From positions 1 to 33,818 of the forward strand of contig JAIRXZ010000157.1 in assembly GCA_031267995.1 (NCBI GenBank): DNA of 33,818 nucleotides, read 5' to 3'. Below, piece by piece: positions 14,744-21,559 of the stretch. Source of the stretch: Odoribacteraceae bacterium (lineage in GTDB: Bacteria > Bacteroidota > Bacteroidia > Bacteroidales > Marinifilaceae). How positions within the stretch are numbered: position 1 is the first letter of the stretch; each line of letters begins with the position of its first letter. The notes below the pieces were generated by a model, which did not search any database, was not told the DNA's origin, and was given only the letters and a program-made list of their open reading frames with translations. Made by a program: the position numbers and the translations under genes.

Positions 14744-16624
14744 TTATTTTTTATTCTCCTCTTTCTTTTTGGCGGGATCCTCGCGGGTGTACTCCTTGTT
14801 CACCTGCACGTCCTGCTCGATGTCGAAATTCTTCCTCACCTTGAACTCGCCGGGGATGTACTTGATCTCCTCCGGCTGCCGGTGTTTGAGGAAATTCCCG
14901 GTGTCCCACAGGCCGTTGCCGTTGGCGTCCATCACCACGCGGAGGATGTACGTACCCTCCTTCAGGAAGTCAAACGTCACGCGGCCGTCGGCCGTCGCCC
15001 GCCGCTCCTCCACCACCTTCACATCCTTGTCGCCCTGGCACAGCTGGAAGATCACGGGCATCGTCACCCCCTCGGCGTGCAGGATCAACTTGCCGTAAGC
15101 GTCTAACTCCTTGGTGGTAAACTTCACGTCCAGCGGTCGGGAGTGAATCCCGTGGATGCCGCGGATGGCCATCGAATCGGCCTTCAGGTTATACTCCGCG
15201 CCCGGCCTCCAGTCGTGCTCCACGAAGAAACGCCGGATCTTCAGCGAATCCTGCCGCCAGTGGAGGGGCAACTCGCGCCAGGTGGTATCCACCTTCTCCC
15301 GCAGGGTGATGTGATCCAGGTCGGCCGCCACCACCGGCTTGTTAAAATCCAGGATGACAGGGCGATTGAGGTCGTGCGGCGATCCGCTTGCCACGCTCAC
15401 CTCCAGCAGCGGGACGGGGGGTGGTTGCGGTTCGTCGTCATCGTCGCCTCGCCGCCTTCGGGTGGTCTCCTTTTTCTTCTCCGCGAAGACAAACCACGAG
15501 GTGTCGCGCCGCTGCACCAGCTGACGGGTGGAATCGGAGTAGAGATAAGCCAGCTCCACCTGCAGCGAGTCCATTTTGTACACCAGGGAGTCTCTAATCC
15601 AGAGCGATAGGGTGTCTCGCCCCGCCGACCGTTCCGTGAGGTACCAATCCTCCTTGCCGGCGGCGTCGCCCAGCAGCGTGGCCACGAGTTGGTTCTCCCC
15701 CGGCACGCTGAAGGTGAGGTCGATCCGCTCGCGTTCCGGGCGGGCGTCGCCCGTCATGTAGAGCTGCGTCTTCTCCTCGTCAAACATGACAATCAGCAGG
15801 TTCGCCGGGCCGTACATCACGTACTCCCGCTCCACCACGGTATCCCTGGTGAGGGTGTCGACGGTGAAAGTGCCTCGCTTGGAGCGTTTGACGAGGATTT
15901 TCGTGGTGTCCGGGCGGATGGTATCCATGCGATTCTCCCGCCACACCACCGGCATCACCAGCGAGTCCAGGAAACCAACGCGTTCCTCCTCCGGCATGAA
16001 CAGCTTGTCGCGATTGGCATCCTCCAGCGCCATAACGCGATAGGAGGCCTCGCGGATGTTGGTGACGCGGAAACGCCCGGCGCTGTCCGTGCGGGCGATG
16101 TAGGAGGGCAACTCCAGGAGGGCGGCGGAATCCGCGGTGTTGGCGTGCAGCAACACGTTGACGCCCAGCAGGGGGAGGCGCGTGCGGGCGTCAATCACCT
16201 GCCCGGCCAGCTCCATGGTGTCGATGACGCCGCCGGTGGAGAACACGTAGCGGTAGAAGCCCAGGGGGTTACCCTCGTTGTTGTCCGCGATGCCGTCGGC
16301 GAAGTCGAGCGAGTAAGTGATGTTTTGCCGGAGGGTGTCCTGGAATTCCACCTGGATGTATCGCCCGCGCAGGCTGATGCGGGGATCCTTCTTGGCGGGC
16401 GGCGACATGATAAACTTGTTGTTAATGTCCTTCAACTGAACGAACTCGCTGAAGTGGATGGTCAAGCGCTTCTGGGCGAAGTCGATGGAGAACGACGCTG
16501 GACGCTCCTCCGTTACCACCGGCGGGGTGACGTCCTTGGGGCCTCCCTCCGGGAAGCCCTTGTTGGCGCACGACTGCGCGAGGAGGGCTACCAGCCAAAG
16601 CGTGTTTCTCGAAAAAATGTTCAT
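14744..16624 (-). CDS. Ig-like (Big_5) domain lipoprotein
   Basis: A 626-residue lipoprotein: the signal peptide ends at LLAQSC (Cys19), followed by the CANKGFPEGGPKDVTPP start typical of this Bacteroidota family. A Big_5 Ig-like domain covers about 34-135 (VTEERPASFSIDF... HFSEFVQL). A carboxypeptidase-regulatory-like beta-sandwich follows at about 138-215 (AGQVIDARTRLPLLGVNVLL... TDSAGRFRVTNI). A second Big_5-like repeat may lie at about 440-515, where DLNRPVILDFNKPV resembles the first. The C-terminus is Lys/Glu-rich. It probably acts as a surface or periplasmic adhesion/scaffold protein. First gene of the operon with DUF3108 and NamZ; a good promoter-like block lies 21 bases upstream. Confidence 0.8.
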   Translation of the reverse strand: MNIFSRNTLWLVALLAQSCANKGFPEGGPKDVTPPVVTEERPASFSIDFAQKRLTIHFSEFVQLKDINNKFIMSPPAKKDPRISLRGRYIQVEFQDTLRQNITYSLDFADGIADNNEGNPLGFYRYVFSTGGVIDTMELAGQVIDARTRLPLLGVNVLLHANTADSAALLELPSYIARTDSAGRFRVTNIREASYRVMALEDANRDKLFMPEEERVGFLDSLVMPVVWRENRMDTIRPDTTKILVKRSKRGTFTVDTLTRDTVVEREYVMYGPANLLIVMFDEEKTQLYMTGDARPERERIDLTFSVPGENQLVATLLGDAAGKEDWYLTERSAGRDTLSLWIRDSLVYKMDSLQVELAYLYSDSTRQLVQRRDTSWFVFAEKKKETTRRRRGDDDDEPQPPPVPLLEVSVASGSPHDLNRPVILDFNKPVVAADLDHITLREKVDTTWRELPLHWRQDSLKIRRFFVEHDWRPGAEYNLKADSMAIRGIHGIHSRPLDVKFTTKELDAYGKLILHAEGVTMPVIFQLCQGDKDVKVVEERRATADGRVTFDFLKEGTYILRVVMDANGNGLWDTGNFLKHRQPEEIKYIPGEFKVRKNFDIEQDVQVNKEYTREDPAKKKEENKK

Positions 16625-16641
16625 GGTATTCTGTATAATCC

Positions 16642-16664
16642 TCGCGAATGTACGGGATTTTTCC
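16642..16664 (-). promoter_or_regulatory. Promoter-like block, copy C
   Basis: On the minus strand GGAAAAATCCCG is followed by TACATTCGCGA, differing at only a few positions from copies A and B. The -7 box TACATTCG is at 16645-16652, 21 bases before the Ig-like lipoprotein ATG. It likely drives the Ig-like/DUF3108/NamZ operon. Confidence 0.5.
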
Positions 16665-16677
16665 GGGTTTGCAACAC

Positions 16678-16777
16678 GATAACCGGGGCGGGGCGAGGGA
16701 TGACGATGACGAGCGACGGGGGGATGGTTGTCGGTGCTTACGCGTCAATTGACGGCGGCGATAATGCCCCGGTTGTC
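16678..16777. repeat. Long-range inverted repeat with inner palindrome
   Basis: GATAACCGGGGC (16678-16689) pairs with GCCCCGGTTGTC (16766-16777): 11 Watson-Crick pairs and one wobble across a 76-base loop. Inside the loop is a perfect 12-base palindrome, CGTCAATTGACG (16743-16754). Its right half (CAATTGACG) recurs in the last unit of the adjacent 21-bp array. The element lies directly upstream of promoter block C. With the array and terminator it accounts for most of the gene-free stretch 16625-17093. Confidence 0.5.
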
Positions 16778-16804
16778 GCCATTCGCCCTTTTTGTCGGAT
16801 TTAT

Positions 16805-17035
16805 CACGCGATTGTTTGGAGCAAATCATCGCGTGTTTGGAGTGAACAATCGATTGTTTGAACCGGATAATTGGTTATTTGAACCGCGCAATCGATTGTT
16901 TGAACCGAACAATTGGTTGGTGGAACCGTGCAATCGATTGTTTGAACTGAATAATTGATTGGTGGACTTGAACAATCGATTGTTTGAACTGAACACGCGA
17001 TTGTTTGGCCCAAACAATTGACGGTTTAGTCTGAA
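16805..17035. repeat. 21-bp tandem array, 11 units, with 42-bp super-period
   Basis: Eleven consecutive 21-base units start at 16805, 16826, 16847 and so on to 17015. A central unit reads CAATCGATTGTTTGAACC plus three bases. Odd-numbered units 3, 5, 7 and 9 carry the perfect palindrome CAATCGATTG at exactly 42-base spacing (16847, 16889, 16931, 16973). Even units carry CAATTGGTTG-like variants. The end units are more diverged. Frames stay open on both strands because the period is a multiple of three. It lies between the terminator of the SusC-type locus and the Ig-like lipoprotein promoter, so it is intergenic. Confidence 0.92.
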
Positions 17036-17050
17036 AAATGTCAAATAAAA

Positions 17051-17076
17051 GCGCCGCGTCGGGAGGGACGCGGCGC
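17051..17076 (-). terminator. Intrinsic terminator of the SusC/SusD operon
   Basis: GCGCCGCGTC (17051-17060) pairs perfectly with GACGCGGCGC (17067-17076) across a six-base loop. On the minus strand the stem is followed at once by TTTTATTTG. It is 17 bases past the stop of the PKD-TlpA gene and is a textbook Rho-independent terminator. Confidence 0.85.
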
Positions 17077-17093
17077 CATGTCGGGTTGTTGAA

Positions 17094-20000
17094 TCACTTC
17101 TCCTCCAGGAGGTAGTTGACGACGAAGGATATCTCGTTGGCCATCTCCAGCGGGTTGCCGTAGTAGCCGCTGGATGTCCAGCGGAGGTTCCCGTTGGCGT
17201 CGATAATCACCTTGTGGGGGATGCCGCGCATGCCGAAGGGGACGGCGTAACGGTTGTAGATGTCGCCGTGCTTGTTGGTGGCGGGGTCGACGTCGTCGAA
17301 GAGCAGCTCCATCCGGTAGCCCTTGGATGCCAGGAAGTCGGCGGCGAGTTTCTTGTAATCGGGCGCGTACTCCAGCGTGGAGATGAAGTAAAACTGCACG
17401 CGGGGGTTGTCGCGGAAGCGGTCGACGGCCACCTGCATGCCGGGAAGGGCGGCCTTGCAGGGGGCGCACCAGGTAGCCCAAAAGTCGAGGACGGTGACCT
17501 TTCCGGCGGCGCCCCCGATGTTGACGCGCTGCCCGGCGGCGTTGTCGAGGGCGAAGGGGTCGACGGGTTTCTTGACGAGGCTCGCCCTGAGACGCTCCTC
17601 GAAGTGCTCGACAAAGCCAGGGGCGCGGAGTTCGGCCACGCGGGCGTCAAAGTCGCCGCCGGGGTGACGGGCGAGGAAGTCGTCGCGCAGGGTCTCCATC
17701 ATGGCGGGGGTGGTGGCGTCCTCGCGGGTGCATGCCTCGATGAAGGGGATCTGCAGGTGGGCGAAGCCGGCGGCGGGGAGGACGCTGGCGTATAGGTCGT
17801 TGAAGACGGCTCCCTTGGCGTATCGCTCCTTGAGCGGTTCGAGGAGTTCGAGCGCCTCGGCGTGGCGACCGACGCGGTGGAGTATTTCGGCGCGGGTGAA
17901 GTTGGCGCCGGCGTCGTGACGGGTTGCCTCGCGCTGCCACTCGATGGGGGAGAGGACGGCGCCGCGGTGACGGAGACGCCAGGCGGTGTCGGTTGCCCGG
18001 CGCGTCATCTCGGCGTGGACGAGGGCGGAGAGTTCGTCTACCTCGGCGTGACTTTTCAGCTCGTGCTTGAGGGGGAGCTGGACGAGGCGGTAGTAGACCT
18101 CGGTGAGGAGCGAGGCGGGGAGGTACGGGAGCTGCGCGGTGAGGAGGGGGTGACGCTGCTCGCCGGCTTTGCCCGCGTCGTCGGCTTCGTTGGCTTCGGC
18201 GATGAAGAGGAAGAGGAGGATTTGGTTGGCGTAGTGGTCGTCCGCGTGGACGAAGGCGGCGGGTGGAAATTTGTCGATGAAGGCGCGGGCGGCGGCCGCT
18301 TTGCCGGCGGGGTCTCGCGTGGCGTTGAGGCGGAGGGCTTCTTTGGCGCGGGCAAAGTCGCCGACGGGGAAGCGGGCGAGGATGGTGTCCTCGATTTGGC
18401 GGGCGCGGGCGTCGTCATGGAGTATCGCGCGGCATGTTTCGGCGGCGCGAAGGAGGGATAGCTCGGCGGGGGAGGGGAGGGCGAGGATGTAGTCGATGTC
18501 CTGCAGGAAGAGGTCGGCGTGCTGCCCCGGTTGCATTTTTTCGACGAGTGCGGCGGCGAAGTAGGAGAGCGTTTCGCGGGAGGCGGGGAAGTGGCGAAAT
18601 TCGTTGGAGATCCACATTTGCATGACGTTGTCTTCGATGTATTCGCCGGGGGCGGAGTAGCCGGGGATGGCGTATCGCTCGAAGAGCTGGTGGCGAAGGA
18701 ATCCCCAGTGCACGTAGGCGCCGGGACGGGCAACGAGGGTGTCGCCGCGACGCTCGGAGACGTGGGAGGCGTAGTGTCCTTGGCGGGTGCCGGAGTCCCA
18801 GGTGTCGCCGTCGCCGTGGAACTTGCAGGCGAGGAGGACGCAGTCGCCGGGGAGGGTGTAGGTGGCTGTCCAGGCGCCGTTGGCAGGTGTCACGGGGAGG
18901 TCTTCGGCGCGCCATTTGTCGCCGTCGCAGAGGTAGATGACGGCGGTGATTTCGCTGCTGCCCGCGACCGCACCGGTCGGGGTGTAGGTGATGGCGATGG
19001 CCTCCCCGGCGACCGGTCGCGCGGGGAGGATGGTGAAGGGGGCAGCGGAGAGGCCGGTGCAGAGGAGGAGCAACGCGGCCGCGAGGGTTGTGGTTTGTTT
19101 CATGTCGGGCGGGTGTTCGAAGGCTTCGCGGTATTGAATCTTGACGGCGAGGTCGACGATTCGTCCGAAGTCGTCGAAACGGTTGAGGGGGGTCTTGCTG
19201 ACCAGCCTCCCGTCGACGGGGCTGAGGGCGAACTCGTAGAGATGTCCGCGGGTGCCGTCCCAGGTGGAGACGTAGAGGAGTCCGCCGTTCATGGCGGCGT
19301 AGTAGATGTAGCTGGGATCGGATGTGCCGCCCCCTCCCTGGGAATATATGCCGCCGTCGAAGCGGTATATTTTCATACCGGTGATTTGCTCGCCGGCGGG
19401 GAAGTCGTCGTTGATGCGGGTGGCGGTGACGGGGTAGGTGCGGGCGGCGGGGTCGGGATCGGATCCGCTGTAGTCGCAGGCGTAGATGTCGCGACCGGTG
19501 GCGTAGAGGAGGAAGTGCCCCTTGGTGCCGATGTCGAAGGCGACGGCGTTGGCGATGCCGGGGAGCGCGGACATGTCGTGCTTGCCGCGGGCGAGGGCGG
19601 TGGCACCGGTGATGGAGCTGGAACCTGCCTTGGGGAGGTCTATCTCGTAGAGCCAATAGTCGTTCGTCCCGCCGGAGAGGACGGCGAAGGCGTAGTAGGC
19701 GTTGCCGCGGTCGACGTAGAGGAGATCCTTGCCGATGTCATTCACGTCAAACAGTCCGGGCAGTTGCGTCGGTAGCGGTTCGAGTGAGGCGTTGGGGGCG
19801 GCGATGCTGGCGAGGTAGACGAAGCGTTGCCCCGTGGCGTCGTAGAACATGGGGTTGTAGGAGAGCGATCCGCTGGTGGTAGGCCTGAGGCAGAAGGGGG
19901 CGAGGTGCACGTCTGTCCCCAGGGTGGCGGAGACGGCGACGGGCGTGGGAATGGAGTGGTCGGTATAGTACTGCGCCCCGTAAGCGATGCGGCGAAGGAC

Positions 20001-20768
20001 GCCGTCGTTGATGAAGAAGACGGAGGTGACGCTGCTTCCGCCCTGCCCGTCGATGAACTCGAAGTGGAGACGCGGGGGCATGGGGGGAATGAGGAGGGAG
20101 TTGGCGTCGTGCTCGAGGAAGAAGGTGCGGCCGTAGAGACTTAGCAGCTCCTGGTCGGTGGAGACGTAGACGTGGTTGACAGCGCGGCCGTCGGTGGCCG
20201 AGTGGCGGATGGTGAGGGGGTTGCCCTGGAGCGGCCGGCCGTTGATGGTGCGGAAGACGTCGCGCATGCGGAAGTTCTCCTCCAGCTCGCGGACGGTGGA
20301 GGTGGTGGCGACGTAGTCGAAGTCGGCGACCCCCTCGTTGACGTGGAAGACGAGCATGCCGTGGCTGATCTTCGAGATGAGGGTGACGTCGAAGATCATG
20401 CTGGAGGTGATGTTTTGCCGCTTGTCGGTGACGTAGAGGGCGGCTTTGTAGGCGCCGGCGCTGTAGATCATGGTGAGATCGAGCTTCCTTTCCCGCGACA
20501 CGGGGTACCAGTCGGCGGCGACGTACGCGGAGGAGTAGAAGTACCATTCGTAGGAGAGATCCTCCTCCGGGATAGTCTCCCCGGAGAATTTGATGACGGG
20601 GTCGATGACGAGCTGCCCGGCGATTTCAGCGACGTAGGCGGAGGGGATGGTGGTGGTGTCGATGGTTATTTCGTTGATGGGGGCGTAGTCGTAATCTCCC
20701 TTGTCCTCGAAGCAGGAGGCGAGGAGCAGCGCGGCGGCCGCGACGATGGTGTATGTGATGTGTTTCAT
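17094..20768 (-). CDS. PKD-like lipoprotein fused in frame to TlpA-like thiol-disulfide protein
   Basis: One uninterrupted frame of 1224 codons that reads as two proteins. Residues 1-555 are a PKD-like family lipoprotein: lipobox LLASC (Cys19), the usual FEDKGDYDY start, a PKD-like sandwich, then a propeller-like region. Residues 556-1224 start with Met and a complete second signal peptide (KQTTTLAAALLLLCTGLSA). An Ig-like part, a long helical part and a TlpA/thioredoxin domain follow, with WCAPC (1100-1104) and the cis-Pro loop GIPHK (Pro1184). In related loci these are, as I recall, separate adjacent genes. Either the upstream stop was lost, or a one-base indel hides a TGA that overlaps the second ATG at 19103 (ATGA, as at two other junctions here). 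TlpA proteins reduce or exchange disulfides outside the cytoplasm. Last gene of the SusC locus. Confidence 0.75.
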   Translation of the reverse strand: MKHITYTIVAAAALLLASCFEDKGDYDYAPINEITIDTTTIPSAYVAEIAGQLVIDPVIKFSGETIPEEDLSYEWYFYSSAYVAADWYPVSRERKLDLTMIYSAGAYKAALYVTDKRQNITSSMIFDVTLISKISHGMLVFHVNEGVADFDYVATTSTVRELEENFRMRDVFRTINGRPLQGNPLTIRHSATDGRAVNHVYVSTDQELLSLYGRTFFLEHDANSLLIPPMPPRLHFEFIDGQGGSSVTSVFFINDGVLRRIAYGAQYYTDHSIPTPVAVSATLGTDVHLAPFCLRPTTSGSLSYNPMFYDATGQRFVYLASIAAPNASLEPLPTQLPGLFDVNDIGKDLLYVDRGNAYYAFAVLSGGTNDYWLYEIDLPKAGSSSITGATALARGKHDMSALPGIANAVAFDIGTKGHFLLYATGRDIYACDYSGSDPDPAARTYPVTATRINDDFPAGEQITGMKIYRFDGGIYSQGGGGTSDPSYIYYAAMNGGLLYVSTWDGTRGHLYEFALSPVDGRLVSKTPLNRFDDFGRIVDLAVKIQYREAFEHPPDMKQTTTLAAALLLLCTGLSAAPFTILPARPVAGEAIAITYTPTGAVAGSSEITAVIYLCDGDKWRAEDLPVTPANGAWTATYTLPGDCVLLACKFHGDGDTWDSGTRQGHYASHVSERRGDTLVARPGAYVHWGFLRHQLFERYAIPGYSAPGEYIEDNVMQMWISNEFRHFPASRETLSYFAAALVEKMQPGQHADLFLQDIDYILALPSPAELSLLRAAETCRAILHDDARARQIEDTILARFPVGDFARAKEALRLNATRDPAGKAAAARAFIDKFPPAAFVHADDHYANQILLFLFIAEANEADDAGKAGEQRHPLLTAQLPYLPASLLTEVYYRLVQLPLKHELKSHAEVDELSALVHAEMTRRATDTAWRLRHRGAVLSPIEWQREATRHDAGANFTRAEILHRVGRHAEALELLEPLKERYAKGAVFNDLYASVLPAAGFAHLQIPFIEACTREDATTPAMMETLRDDFLARHPGGDFDARVAELRAPGFVEHFEERLRASLVKKPVDPFALDNAAGQRVNIGGAAGKVTVLDFWATWCAPCKAALPGMQVAVDRFRDNPRVQFYFISTLEYAPDYKKLAADFLASKGYRMELLFDDVDPATNKHGDIYNRYAVPFGMRGIPHKVIIDANGNLRWTSSGYYGNPLEMANEISFVVNYLLEEK
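19038..19103 (-). other. Internal signal peptide at the fusion junction
   Basis: Codons 556-577 of the fused frame encode Met-Lys followed by a hydrophobic core LAAALLLL and a signal-peptidase-I-like GLSAAP. This is what a separate exported protein would begin with. In the +1 frame just upstream, the triplets end in ACA TGA, so a stop codon would overlap this ATG. If translation restarts here, the TlpA protein is 669 residues and spans 17094-19103. If not, the mature fusion would carry a hydrophobic segment mid-chain. Confidence 0.55.
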
Positions 20769-20774
20769 GCGTGT

Positions 20775-21539
20775 TTAGATTTGGAATTTGATCTCTATTT
20801 TCTGCTCCGCGTTATCGTCCACCCAGATGGGGGGATTGGTCTTGCGGTACTCGGCGTAGGCGTTGATGAGCGTGTAGTTGAATCCCTGCATCTGGGGCGG
20901 GGTGTAGTAGCCCTCCCTGGGCGGTTCGTTGCCCCTGATCATGGGGAAGTCGGTGATGCCGAGCGTTTCGATGATAAACTTGTACTTGTTGTCGCAGTAG
21001 GCGCCGAGGTACTGGTCGACGAACACCGTCCACGATTCGGGCTTCATGAAGAAGTCCCCCAGGTAAAGGGTGAAGAAGGCGCCCTCTTGCAGGCCGATGC
21101 CGAGGTCGTCGGTGGGAAGCATCTCGAAGAAGATTTTGACAGATTCATTCTTCAGGTCGGGGGCGCGGAAGAGGGTGACGGGGAGGTAGGAATCGAGCGC
21201 CCCGGCCGGCAACACGCCGTCGTGGAGGCGGTAGTGGGTGCCCTCGATGGCGGTGGTGCTGTCGGGCACTACGCGGGCGCGGAAGACGCGATCCCTGTCG
21301 ATGATGCTGCCGAGGAGACGGACGTTGATTCTCCCCTCCGTCTCCGTGACGGCGTCGTCGAGGACGGCGAAGGAGAGGTTTTTCTCGGAGGCGTTGAGCA
21401 TCGTGCCAAATCCGCTGGGAACCTGCTCGAAGAAGTAGATGCTGCCGTTGCCGGCGAACTCCATGGCCTCGTTTTGTTGGCAGGAGGTTAGGAACAACAG
21501 GGCGGGGATAATCGCCGCCAGGTGTATCATGTGTTTCAT
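20775..21539 (-). CDS. DUF4843 domain lipoprotein
   Basis: A 254-residue lipoprotein with lipobox FLTSC (Cys20). The segment following it (GNGSIYFFEQVPSGFG... NLSFAVLDDAVTETEGRI) matches the DUF4843 family, which occurs almost only directly after SusC/SusD pairs in Bacteroidota. The domain is predicted beta-sandwich-like (IEGTHYRL, YLPVTLFRAPDL). Role unknown; by position it is probably a surface-exposed accessory ligand-binding lipoprotein of the SusCD complex. It sits 20 bases after susD and six before the PKD-like gene, so it is within the same transcript. Confidence 0.8.
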   Translation of the reverse strand: MKHMIHLAAIIPALLFLTSCQQNEAMEFAGNGSIYFFEQVPSGFGTMLNASEKNLSFAVLDDAVTETEGRINVRLLGSIIDRDRVFRARVVPDSTTAIEGTHYRLHDGVLPAGALDSYLPVTLFRAPDLKNESVKIFFEMLPTDDLGIGLQEGAFFTLYLGDFFMKPESWTVFVDQYLGAYCDNKYKFIIETLGITDFPMIRGNEPPREGYYTPPQMQGFNYTLINAYAEYRKTNPPIWVDDNAEQKIEIKFQI

Positions 21540-21559
21540 GGTATTGTCGTGTTTGTTGG

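Noticed and set aside
16728..17044. Heptapeptide-repeat frames (FEPNNRL-like) in the 21-bp array
   Set aside because: Open on both strands and in several frames, between a terminator and a promoter. Better explained as a DNA repeat.
18519..19775. A 418-codon plus-strand open frame opposite the PKD-TlpA gene
   Set aside because: Translation is a Val/Gly/Asp/Glu-rich shadow, while the minus frame has clear domains.
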